A stretch of 64,000 nucleotides of DNA from Methanofollis liminatans DSM 4140 (GTDB taxonomy: Archaea > Halobacteriota > Methanomicrobia > Methanomicrobiales > Methanofollaceae), in NCBI RefSeq assembly GCF_000275865.1, contig NZ_CM001555.1:1824967-1888966 (forward strand), in the 5' to 3' direction. Below, piece by piece: positions 8,923 through 17,032 of this stretch. Below the pieces are notes generated by a model that was not told the DNA's origin, made no database searches, and saw nothing but the letters and a program-made list of their open reading frames with translations. Positions within the stretch are counted from its first letter, which is position 1; each line of letters begins with the position of its first letter. A program made the position numbers and the translations under genes.

Positions 8923-11900
8923 TCAATCGCCGCTTTTTCTGATATGCCTCTTTAAGACGGCGATGAAGTCGGCCATCCTGTATGGTTTGGCGATGACGTC
9001 CACAAAGCCGTACAATCTGTAATCAGCCATCACCGGATCGTCGGAGTAGCCGCTTGAAACGATCGCCCTCAGGCCGGGGTCATAGGCCAGGAGTTCTTGG
9101 ACTGCTTCTTTTCCCCCCATACCTCCAGGGACCGTGAGATCCATGACGACGACGTCGAAGGGCGCGCCCCCCTCCTGTGCGGCGCGGTAGCGGTCGATCG
9201 CCTCCAGCCCGTCCGCGGCCCCTTCCACGACAAAACCCCGCCGCCGGAGCAGCGCCTCGGCAACCCGGATGATCTCCTCATTGTCATCCATCACGAGCAC
9301 CTTCCCCATCCCAGATGCGCCTTTTTCCGGGCGGTCAGCAGGGCAGGCCCCTTCCTCCGGTTTGTCCGGCGGTTTCTGCGATGCCGGCAGGTAGACCTTG
9401 AAAGCGGTCCCCACTCCCATCTCGGTTTGGAGTTCGATGAAACCACCGTGGTTCCTCACGATCGACTGGCACGAGGCAAGGCCAAGACCATTTCCTTCTT
9501 TTTTCGTCGTAAAGTAGGGGTCGAAGATCCGGCCCCTGATCTCCTCAGGGATACCGGTCCCGTGGTCTCCAACGGTGATCCGCAGGTACCTGCCCGGCCC
9601 GATCGGGAGGTTCTCCTCCTGAATTAGGACGTTTTCAGCCTTCACCTCAATGGTGCCGCCCTCGGGCATCGCCTGGTCGGCATTGATGATCAGGTTCTGG
9701 ATCACCTGGCTGATCTGGCCGGTATCCACGTCCACCCGACAGAGGTCATCGGCAATCGTGATACAGAGCGTGGACTTCCGCCCGCGCAGAGAGAAACGTG
9801 CAGTCTCCCGAACGAGCTCGCCGATCTCGGCGGTCTTTTTCACCGGTGCTCCGCCCTTCGAGAAGGTGATCAGTTGCTGTGTGACGTCTCTGGCCCTGAA
9901 GGCGGCGGCCTCGGCATCGCAGAGGTGGGCATAGGCAGGAGAATCTTCCGGGACGTCCATTCGGGCGATCGAAAGATTGCCGGTGACGGCGGCAAGCATG
10001 TTGTTGAAGTCATGGGCGATCCCACCGGCAAGCGTCCCGATCGACCGGATTTTCTCCTGCCTGCGAAGCTCTTCCTCGTATTTCAGTGTCCCGGTGATAT
10101 CTCTGAAGATGACGACGGCGCCGGCGACCTTTTCACCCTCGTCATGGATCGGGGATCCCGAGATGGAGACCGGGATATCAGAGCCGTCCTGACCTGAGAG
10201 GGTGAGATCCCTGGAGAGCGTGAGAACCTTTTTTCCCGAGAGCACCTCTTCGAGGAGGCGTGCAGCCACCTCTTTTCCCTGCGCATCGCGGAGATGGAGG
10301 ACGGATCCAATTCCCATGCCGCAGGCCTTTTCCCGGGTGAAGCCCGTCATCGTTGTAGCGATCTCGTTGATCAGTACGATACGCCCGCTGGTATCGGTGG
10401 ATATCACGCCCTCGGCAATGGACGAGAGCGTCACTGACAGCCGTTTCTTCTCCGAGGCCAGTCTTTCCTCGGCCCATTTCCGGTCGATAATCTCCTGGTT
10501 CAGGCTGGCGTTCGCCCTGATCAGGGCGTCGGTCCGCTCCCTGATCAGGTCCTCAAGATGGTTGCGGTGGAGGTCCAGCTCCTCCTCGGTCCGGCGCAGC
10601 TCGGTGATATCGCGCGCAATGCCAAAAATCCAGGAGCGTTCCCCCTGCCGCTGCGGCCTCAGCCGCACCTCGAGGATATGCAACCAGCCTGATTTTGACA
10701 ATATACCGATTTCAACCGTCTTTTCCTGTACCTTTTCGATCTTTCCGGTCAGGCTCCCCTCAATAAGGTGCAGGTAGGCCGGGGCGATGAACTCACGCAC
10801 CGGCCTGCCGATCAGGTCGTCCCGGCTCCGGCCGGTGAGGTCTTCGGCCACCCTGTTGACCGAGGTGAGGTTCCCCTCCAGATCGAGGGTGAAGATGATC
10901 TCCTTTGCCTCGTTGATCACCCTGCTGTAGCGTTCCCTGCTCTCGTCCAGGAGGGACCGGGCGTTCTCAAGCGAGGCGAGCATGCCGTTCACTGAAGCGG
11001 CGACCGTGGCGATCTCGTCCTCACCGTCGACATCGAGCCGCGCCGAAAGATCGCCGCCTTTTCCTATGCCGGCGATCCGGCCTCCAAGGATCTCCAGCCG
11101 CGAGATGAACGTCTTCTGGAGGAGGAGGATCATCAGGGCGCTGAACACTCCTCCTATCAGGAGAATGGCAATGATGACATAATGCACGGCGTTCTGTCCT
11201 TCCCGATAGATATCACGCGGCGCATCGATCTCCAGGAGCAGGGCGGGGGCGCCCATCACATCACGGAGAAGGGCATAGCCGGCGATCTGATCGTCCCCTT
11301 CGGTCAGGACTACACCTGCACCCCCTCCCGACACCAGTCGCTCCCCCACATCAGAGATTCCAGAAGGAAGAGCGAGTTCGTTGATGGAGAGGGAGAGAGC
11401 GGTCTGCCTGGAGAGCCGTGCGATCTCGACCGGATCAAGGAACCGCCCGACGGTCACCCTGCCGCTCACCTCCCCGCTGTCCCCTGCCATGATCGGGCGG
11501 GAGGCGATCATCATCGGCCCTGAGCTGAGCATGAGGATGCCGCTGACGGCCTCGCTGCCGGTAGCAGGAGAAAGGGTCGGAACCTGTTCAAGGAGACTTT
11601 TTGGTGTCGGCATCTCGTGTTCATAGACCAGGTTCACATATTTGTGCCAGACCAGCTCCCCGTCGGCATCGGTGATCATAAAAAGATTGAAGTCTGAGCC
11701 CACGAAGGTCTCGTCGGGAAAATTTGAGCGGAGGTATGAGGCATCCCTGTCCCCCATAAACCTGCCGGTATCGTCTGCCTCTGCCCAGGTGAAGGCAATC
11801 GTATCGAGTTTTGAGAGATCTTCGGTGATCGCGTTCTTTGCCCGGGCAAGATTCTCCTGCATGGCCTGCTCCTCCAGTGCGGTGAAGCCGCCGAGCATGA

Positions 11901-12081
11901 GGGCCTGCGAGGTCAGGGCCATGACAATGGTGAGGGCGACCGAGGTGGCAAAGATGATCAGGGCGGTTTTGATCCTGAGAGAGGAGAAGGCGCGGAAGAG
12001 CGGCCCATACAGGGGACGGCCATCTTGATCCCCGGCGTCATAGCCAACGGCTGTCCGATCAGGATAGGTATAGAGTCCCAT
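8923..12081 (-). CDS. CHASE4-HAMP-PAS-PAS hybrid sensor histidine kinase with receiver domain
   Basis: 1052 residues. Order: a short cytoplasmic N-terminus; TM1 (about 37-62); an extracytoplasmic CHASE4-type sensor domain (about 75-290, including FTWAEADDTGRFM); TM2 (about 300-320); HAMP (about 325-375); PAS1 (about 384-495); a coiled-coil linker; PAS2 (about 545-650); a HisKA-type dimerisation helix with the phospho-acceptor histidine in GGIAHDFNN (about 690); an ATPase domain with NLIINADQAM and EGNGLGLA (about 865); and a C-terminal receiver with acidic pocket VMDDNEE and phospho-acceptor in VVVMDLTVPG (about 979). All catalytic residues look present. No separate output regulator is adjacent. 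The gene is divergent from the PstS-like gene, so sensing of phosphate or another extracellular ligand is conceivable but not shown. Confidence 0.9.
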   Translation of the reverse strand: MGLYTYPDRTAVGYDAGDQDGRPLYGPLFRAFSSLRIKTALIIFATSVALTIVMALTSQALMLGGFTALEEQAMQENLARAKNAITEDLSKLDTIAFTWAEADDTGRFMGDRDASYLRSNFPDETFVGSDFNLFMITDADGELVWHKYVNLVYEHEMPTPKSLLEQVPTLSPATGSEAVSGILMLSSGPMMIASRPIMAGDSGEVSGRVTVGRFLDPVEIARLSRQTALSLSINELALPSGISDVGERLVSGGGAGVVLTEGDDQIAGYALLRDVMGAPALLLEIDAPRDIYREGQNAVHYVIIAILLIGGVFSALMILLLQKTFISRLEILGGRIAGIGKGGDLSARLDVDGEDEIATVAASVNGMLASLENARSLLDESRERYSRVINEAKEIIFTLDLEGNLTSVNRVAEDLTGRSRDDLIGRPVREFIAPAYLHLIEGSLTGKIEKVQEKTVEIGILSKSGWLHILEVRLRPQRQGERSWIFGIARDITELRRTEEELDLHRNHLEDLIRERTDALIRANASLNQEIIDRKWAEERLASEKKRLSVTLSSIAEGVISTDTSGRIVLINEIATTMTGFTREKACGMGIGSVLHLRDAQGKEVAARLLEEVLSGKKVLTLSRDLTLSGQDGSDIPVSISGSPIHDEGEKVAGAVVIFRDITGTLKYEEELRRQEKIRSIGTLAGGIAHDFNNMLAAVTGNLSIARMDVPEDSPAYAHLCDAEAAAFRARDVTQQLITFSKGGAPVKKTAEIGELVRETARFSLRGRKSTLCITIADDLCRVDVDTGQISQVIQNLIINADQAMPEGGTIEVKAENVLIQEENLPIGPGRYLRITVGDHGTGIPEEIRGRIFDPYFTTKKEGNGLGLASCQSIVRNHGGFIELQTEMGVGTAFKVYLPASQKPPDKPEEGACPADRPEKGASGMGKVLVMDDNEEIIRVAEALLRRRGFVVEGAADGLEAIDRYRAAQEGGAPFDVVVMDLTVPGGMGGKEAVQELLAYDPGLRAIVSSGYSDDPVMADYRLYGFVDVIAKPYRMADFIAVLKRHIRKSGD

Positions 12082-12398
12082 GAATGAAAAAATATTGATC
12101 AGAGATGAGCATATAGTTTATCCCAGTAATATACCAATACCCCCATTAAAACTATATTAGTATAGTATATCTATTGCACCACCCCCGTGTCGATACCGGC
12201 GCCACCAAAGACCTTTTATGACATTCACGAAGACATATCACGAATATTTTTTGGGAATAGGTTCAAAAGAAGCAACCCCACCCACATTACAGGAGAGAAT
12301 TACCAATAAAATAATAGAGAATTTTAAAAAACTATATATAAATGGTCATCCATTCATTCAACGGTCAGGCTTCCTGATCCTCATGAAAGGTGAACACG
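12082..12398. promoter_or_regulatory. Divergent promoter region between the sensor kinase and the PstS-like gene
   Basis: An AT-rich 317-base spacer. A strong TATA box CTATATATAAA at 12332-12342 serves the PstS-like gene on the plus strand, giving a leader of about 30 bases. AT-rich elements near 12110-12170 (for example AATATACC and TATAGTATATC) could serve the kinase on the minus strand. A 73-codon frame at 12218 overlaps the TATA box and shows no protein-like character, so it is not called as a gene. Confidence 0.5.
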
Positions 12399-13421
12399 AT
12401 GCATCCGTACGGCAAAGACGGGATTTCACTCTCTCATAATCAATACATCGGCGTTGTGGCGCTGCTCCTGATCACCGCCATTGTCGCTCTGGTCTTCCTT
12501 TTCCCACCACTCTTTTCAGGCACCAGTGCAGGAACACCCCTGCCGGCAAACCTGACCATTGCGGGGTCCACAACGATCCAGCCGATCTCGGAGTTTCTCG
12601 CCGCGGATTTCATGGCGCACCACCCCGACGTCAGGGTTGTTGTCGAAGGGGGAGGATCTGGTGCAGGGATCGCGCGCACCGTCGACGGAACGGCAGAGAT
12701 CGGTGCGGCCTCCAGGTCTCTCGAAGCCGCGGAACGGGAACAATATCCGAACCTTGTCGTCCACCCAATCGGAGGGAGCGGCGTTGTGCTCATCGCGGGC
12801 AGCGGATATCCCTCGGACGAGATCTCCTGCGATGAGGCGGCACTCCTCTATAATACGGTGAGCGAGGACCTGACAGCGATGCCGCACCTCTCTGAGGTGA
12901 GGGCGGTTATCCAGAGAAGTGACAGTTCAGGCACTGAAGAGATCTTTGCCCAATGGCTGTACGGAACGGCGGCAAAAAATCTCGATGCTTCTCTCCCGAC
13001 GGCAGACACGGGAAAATACGGGACGATCCAGCAGATCGAAGCAGAGGGCAGCGCTGGCGTCCTGAAAGCCGTCGCGGATAACCCCGGTGCAATCGGTTTT
13101 GTCGATGTCGGGTATGCGGAAGGGGCGGCGCAGGTCCATCTCCTCAGGGTGATAGACCGGGGATCAGACCTGGCCCTCCCCTCTCCTGGCACCTCGTTCA
13201 GGGAGGCGATCCTCGGCGAACTCGCACACAGGGATGACGAGGAGCAGACCTACATACAGGCGCTTACCAGGCCGCTGAACTACCTCACCAACGGCACACC
13301 CACAGGAGCACAGGCCGCCTTCATCCAGTTTGCCACTTCAAAAGAGGCAGAGCGGTATTTCAAGGATGTCGGCTACTTTTCGATCAGGGAGATCAGGGAC
13401 GCGATGGGGATAGGGGCCTGA
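12399..13421 (+). CDS. PstS-like phosphate-type substrate-binding protein
   Basis: 340 residues from the ATG at 12399, chosen over an in-frame GTG at 12390 because that GTG is part of the GGTGA ribosome binding site. An N-terminal hydrophobic helix (about residues 14-36) is a signal anchor. The mature part starts with LTIAGSTTIQPISEF and continues with VEGGGSGAGI, IGAASRSL and QRSDSSGTEEIF, the family's oxyanion-binding loops. The family delivers phosphate to PstCAB, but no pstC, pstA or pstB lies next to it. The gene is convergent with the exported operon at 13.4-26.7 kb and divergent from a CHASE4 kinase. It may serve as an orphan receptor or work with a permease encoded elsewhere. Confidence 0.78.
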   Translation: MHPYGKDGISLSHNQYIGVVALLLITAIVALVFLFPPLFSGTSAGTPLPANLTIAGSTTIQPISEFLAADFMAHHPDVRVVVEGGGSGAGIARTVDGTAEIGAASRSLEAAEREQYPNLVVHPIGGSGVVLIAGSGYPSDEISCDEAALLYNTVSEDLTAMPHLSEVRAVIQRSDSSGTEEIFAQWLYGTAAKNLDASLPTADTGKYGTIQQIEAEGSAGVLKAVADNPGAIGFVDVGYAEGAAQVHLLRVIDRGSDLALPSPGTSFREAILGELAHRDDEEQTYIQALTRPLNYLTNGTPTGAQAAFIQFATSKEAERYFKDVGYFSIREIRDAMGIGA

Positions 13422-13436
13422 ACCGCCCCCTTTTCT

Positions 13437-14426
13437 TCAGAGCGGATCAGGCCAATCATCATAACCCTTCCCGAACTCCCCGACCATATAGTCCATAAAC
13501 TCACGGGCGAGTTCCGGGTGCGGCGCATTCGCCGGCACCGTCGCCGCATAGACGATCGGCGATCCCACCCGCTCGCTCCCGATGGAGGCAAACCGCCGGA
13601 AACCAAGGTTGACGACGACCCTGCGGTAATTGTCCGCATGGTCGGCGGATGAAAGATCGATCTCGGGCGGCAAGGAGACGTAGCGCAGCCCGTGCGCCCT
13701 GGCTACGCTCAGGTACTCGAAGGCATAGTCCACGCCCCCGGCGTCGAGCAGGGAGAGGAGATAGATGCTCCCGTCCCTGATCCGGACCTTTCCGCCCTCC
13801 TGCTTGAGCACCTCGGGAAGGACGATGGTGGTAGTGGTTCCTTCCCTGGTGACGGTGACGTTCGGCCGCAGATGATCGCCCAGGATGTGGGAGAAGATGG
13901 TCTCATCCTGATAGTAATCTTCTGCAAGCGTCGTCACCATCAATGAGCGGTAGCCCGCCGCATCGAGCATCGGGTTGGAGATCCCGACCACCGTATCGGG
14001 GCGAGCGAGGACCTCGTACCAGTTCTCCGCCGTGATCTCGTCGGCATACCTGCTGGCGTCCGTGTAAGCGACGACCATCCGGTTCGTGGCGAACGAGGTG
14101 TACGAATCGGTGTAGTTGCCCTGACCCTCCTCCATCGGGCGGTACATCATATCAGGGATCAATGACTCGTCAGCCACCGCCACCAGGTCCACCTCCCGGT
14201 GGAGATCGGTGACCTGCCTGACGCACTGGATGCTCCCGTGCCCCTCGATCTGGACGTCGACACCAGAGTGCGCCGCCTCGAACCCGGCCTCGACGCTTTC
14301 GAGGGGGATGAGGAGGCTGCCCGCCGGGACAACCTTCAGCACGACCTGTTCGCTCCCGCCGGTACACCCAGCAGTAGAGATGAGAACAACTGCAACGATG
14401 AAGAGAGAGAGGGGGAGAACCCTCAT
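13437..14426 (-). CDS. wtpA: WtpA-type tungstate/molybdate-binding lipoprotein
   Basis: 329 residues from the ATG at 14426, which overlaps the previous stop as ATGA; a GAGGTG site lies upstream. A lipobox (ISTAGC) near residue 21 suggests a lipid-anchored extracytoplasmic protein. WtpA family hallmarks are VPAGSLLIPLE in the first lobe, SFATNRMVVAYT, GISNPMLDAAGYRSLM and a C-terminal HPELAREFMDY segment. The family binds tungstate or molybdate and hands it to WtpBC. The usual DPCGYR loop reads DAAGYR here. No permease or ATPase gene is adjacent; instead it is the last gene of the exported molybdopterin-fold-like operon. It could act with a distant permease or as a dedicated oxyanion sensor or scavenger. 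Confidence 0.78.
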   Translation of the reverse strand: MRVLPLSLFIVAVVLISTAGCTGGSEQVVLKVVPAGSLLIPLESVEAGFEAAHSGVDVQIEGHGSIQCVRQVTDLHREVDLVAVADESLIPDMMYRPMEEGQGNYTDSYTSFATNRMVVAYTDASRYADEITAENWYEVLARPDTVVGISNPMLDAAGYRSLMVTTLAEDYYQDETIFSHILGDHLRPNVTVTREGTTTTIVLPEVLKQEGGKVRIRDGSIYLLSLLDAGGVDYAFEYLSVARAHGLRYVSLPPEIDLSSADHADNYRRVVVNLGFRRFASIGSERVGSPIVYAATVPANAPHPELAREFMDYMVGEFGKGYDDWPDPL

Positions 14427-14980
14427 GACCGTTTCACCTCGATCCGGTCCACCCACTTCACCCAGGCGCTCCCCTCGGTGACCGTGCCGGCTTCGTCGGT
14501 GCCGACGACGATCCTGAGCGGCCCGCCGTCCTCGTCAGGGATCGCCGCCCCGTTGAACTCATAGGCAAGTATCAGCGTGAGCGCTGGCGCCGGCTTTTCC
14601 TTGAGGTTCTGGTCGAAGGTGACAAAACCCGAACCGGCCATCTGCTCATCATCAAAGACCCAGTAGTAACCGTCAGGCGCCGATATCCCGACCTGATCGC
14701 CTGCACCGAACCCGCCGATGCTCTCGACCAGCGTGGTCAGGCGGACGCCCTTGACGGTGTACGGCCCGTACATAATCCCGACCGTGGAGACGGCATGGCC
14801 ATATCCCTCCCATGCCGGCAGTGCCCTGATCTCCGGGAGAGAGAGGACCTTTTCGGTCGTCCCATCAGAGACCGTGAGGTTCCAGGAAACCTCCTCAACG
14901 GCCTGACCGCCATCTCCGGTGCACCCGCAGACAGCGACGGCAACGACGAGCAGCACTCCTGCAAGACAGGCAGCCTTCAT
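14423..14980 (-). CDS. Lipoprotein with molybdopterin-binding-fold-like domain
   Basis: 185 residues from the ATG at 14980 (MKAACLAGV), which overlaps the upstream stop as ATGA. A lipobox (VAVCGC) marks it as a lipoprotein. The remainder follows the sulfite-oxidase-type molybdopterin-binding domain pattern: SLPEIRALP, a segment GPYTVKGVRLTTLVESIGG, a DGYYWVF turn, ILAYEFNGAAIP and GGPLRIVVG, ending with WVKWVDRIEV. In true sulfite oxidase-type enzymes a cysteine binds molybdenum; it is not present here, so this is probably a structural or binding relative. The tight overlaps on both sides indicate co-translation with the upstream surface protein and the downstream WtpA-like protein. Confidence 0.72.
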   Translation of the reverse strand: MKAACLAGVLLVVAVAVCGCTGDGGQAVEEVSWNLTVSDGTTEKVLSLPEIRALPAWEGYGHAVSTVGIMYGPYTVKGVRLTTLVESIGGFGAGDQVGISAPDGYYWVFDDEQMAGSGFVTFDQNLKEKPAPALTLILAYEFNGAAIPDEDGGPLRIVVGTDEAGTVTEGSAWVKWVDRIEVKRS

Positions 14981-15819
14981 CCCCGCATCCTCCAGGCACA
15001 TGCAGCAGCACCGAGCCCGAGCAGGAGGCCGAAGAAGGGGGACGGGCTCTGGGGGGTCGTCGGCAGAGCCGTTGTCTGGCCACCGGCAGCGTCCTGGAGT
15101 GACTTCACCGGGACATTCTTTGCCCCGCTGTAGCCGCCCTCATAGACGCGTACCTCCTCGATCCACTTCACGGTGTATCCTGAGGTGGAGGGGTAGAGGT
15201 CGCTGAAGAGGTGGAGGCACTCGGGCGGGAAGCAGACACGCATATCATTGTTGCCAAAGACATGTTTTCCCTCAGGGTTGACCGAGGTGTCGGCAAAGAG
15301 GACGAGTCGCATGGCGGCGTGGTAGTCCGGGGGGTAGCCGACACCCTGGCGCTCGCCGAGATCGGCGTCCTCACCGTTGTACCAGCAGATGCCGATCGGC
15401 CCCTGGCGCGGTTCAGGATCATACACATTCGCGTATCCAAACTCGATATGATACCCGTCAGACGCCCGGATCATCACCTCATCGCCGGGCACCATCCCGC
15501 CGACGAGATCGCAGAGGTCGGTAATGTTCGTCCCCTTCACCGCCCCGCGGTCCTTGAAGTTCGTCGTTTCGTTTACATCCCACTGGGCTTCCTTGTCCTC
15601 GGCGAAGACCGGGCCCTGGTGGTAGTAATGCGTCACCCCGTCGCCGAGGACCGGGAGGTTCGCCTCCATCCAGCGGTAATCGACGGTCGTCTCGTCCAGG
15701 ACCGTCGTTCCGTCGGCGGCGATTTTCACAACATGGAGTGAGGTTGTCGGTGCAGCACAGACCGCCCCTGCACAGATGCAGAGGAGGGTTAACATCAGGA
15801 TTGTTCTTATCAATTTCAT
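14977..15819 (-). CDS. Exported, C-terminally anchored molybdopterin-fold-like surface protein
   Basis: 280 residues. A signal peptide (1-22) precedes one copy of the shared surface domain (about 25-235): YRWMEANLPVLGDG, YYHQGPVF, NITDLCDLVGGM, RASDGYHIEFGY, YDPEPRQGPIGI and a terminal WIEEVRVYEGG strand. The last 30 residues are PQSPSPFFGLLLGLGAAACA plus a basic end, a stalk and membrane anchor with the Q-S-P motif found in other large surface proteins here. It starts nine bases after the phosphoesterase gene and its stop overlaps the next start. It is a small version of the paralogues upstream in the same operon. Confidence 0.7.
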   Translation of the reverse strand: MKLIRTILMLTLLCICAGAVCAAPTTSLHVVKIAADGTTVLDETTVDYRWMEANLPVLGDGVTHYYHQGPVFAEDKEAQWDVNETTNFKDRGAVKGTNITDLCDLVGGMVPGDEVMIRASDGYHIEFGYANVYDPEPRQGPIGICWYNGEDADLGERQGVGYPPDYHAAMRLVLFADTSVNPEGKHVFGNNDMRVCFPPECLHLFSDLYPSTSGYTVKWIEEVRVYEGGYSGAKNVPVKSLQDAAGGQTTALPTTPQSPSPFFGLLLGLGAAACAWRMRG

Positions 15820-15828
15820 GGGATCATC

Positions 15829-17031
15829 TCATACAAAGGGACCATCAAAGAGGAGTCGGAGCCTTGGGAGCAGATCCGAGACTGACAGGACCCAGGACTG
15901 GCTCAGGGGCAGCATGACCGTCTCAAAGACCTGATCCTTCGGATAGACCCGGAGAACCTCTTTATTATCCTCAGATATCTCGGCAACCGGCACCACCTCG
16001 ACGAGCACCTGATCGGCATCCACCCTCACCCTCAGGTACGCCAGGGTGTGCTCGAGCGCCGATCTGAACCCCGCGGGTTTCCTCTCCGAGAGGGCGTAGA
16101 GTTCCTCGCCGCCGCACGGGATCACAAAATACTCGGTGCCGTTCACGGAGTAGCGTTCATACGCATGGGTGTGGCCGTTGAAGACGGCCAGAACGCCGTG
16201 ACGCTCGAAGATTGGAACCCAGAGGCTCCGGAGTTCGAGGTCGCCACCCCATGCCCGTTCGTTCGAGGAGAAGGGAGGGTGGTGGAAGGCGACAAACGTC
16301 CACCCGGCACCGCCGGCAAGATCGTCCTCGAGCCACGCCGTCTGGTCGTCCATGCGCTTCCCGACCCAGTCGTTGGAGTCGAGGACCGTGACATGGGCGC
16401 CGCCGCACTCGAATGAATACCACTGGGGCATTGCGAAGGCGTCGTAGTAGAGGGACCGGTTCCCCTCGTGGTTCCCGAGCACCGGGACAAGGGTCGTTGA
16501 AGAGAGCATGGCCCGGGCCGCCTCGAAGTACTCCCCCCACTCGTCGGCGTCGTTGCCGAAGGTGACAAAGTCGCCGCAGTGGATGACAAAGGAGAGGTTT
16601 TCCTCCTCTGCGATCCGGTCGGCGACCAGTTTGTGCCGCTCCATCTGGGTGAAGAGCGGCGCCTGTCCCCTAGTGTCGCCATAGACGGCAAAGGTGATCA
16701 GCCCCCCACCAAATGTCCTGAACTGCCCTGAGGGGCCGGTCGTCCCGTTCAGGGAGATGAGATAGGTGTACTCCGTACCAGGGGAGAGTCCGGTGAGGGT
16801 GAGATGGTGGAGGTCGGCGGCCTGCCCATCTGCAACGGTGAGGGTGAGGCCCCCACCCGCGGGGCCATAGAGCACCGAACCTTTTGCCGGCAGATCGGTC
16901 CTCCAGGAGACGACCGCGGAGTCGTCCGTCGTCCCGGTGACATATGGCCCCCATATGACAGCGGCGCCGCTGGAGGAGAGGGGGATGAGGAGAATGGCGA
17001 GGAGCGCGGAGAGCGCCAGACGGCCTGCCAT
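15829..17031 (-). CDS. Secreted purple-acid-phosphatase-like metallophosphoesterase
   Basis: 400 residues from the ATG at 17031, preferred over the GTG at 17040 because that GTG lies in the GGTGAGTGAG ribosome binding site. A signal peptide (about 1-23) is followed by a purple-acid-phosphatase N-domain (WGPYVTGTTDDSAVVSWRTD) and a calcineurin-like catalytic domain with YGDTRGQ, HCGDFVTFG, LGNHEGN, HHPPF and GHTHAYERY, so both metal sites look intact. It is closely similar to the catalytic core of the 1309-residue protein at 1708-5637 but lacks the added domains. It begins one base after the stop of the large PEGA-domain protein. It probably hydrolyses extracellular phosphate esters; the PstS-like and WtpA-like binding proteins are near. 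Confidence 0.82.
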   Translation of the reverse strand: MAGRLALSALLAILLIPLSSSGAAVIWGPYVTGTTDDSAVVSWRTDLPAKGSVLYGPAGGGLTLTVADGQAADLHHLTLTGLSPGTEYTYLISLNGTTGPSGQFRTFGGGLITFAVYGDTRGQAPLFTQMERHKLVADRIAEEENLSFVIHCGDFVTFGNDADEWGEYFEAARAMLSSTTLVPVLGNHEGNRSLYYDAFAMPQWYSFECGGAHVTVLDSNDWVGKRMDDQTAWLEDDLAGGAGWTFVAFHHPPFSSNERAWGGDLELRSLWVPIFERHGVLAVFNGHTHAYERYSVNGTEYFVIPCGGEELYALSERKPAGFRSALEHTLAYLRVRVDADQVLVEVVPVAEISEDNKEVLRVYPKDQVFETVMLPLSQSWVLSVSDLLPRLRLLFDGPFV

Positions 17032-17032
17032 C

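Noticed and set aside
12218-12439. A 73-codon frame before the PstS-like gene
   Set aside because: It contains the TATA box and overlaps the start of the PstS-like gene in another frame. Its sequence looks like translated promoter DNA.
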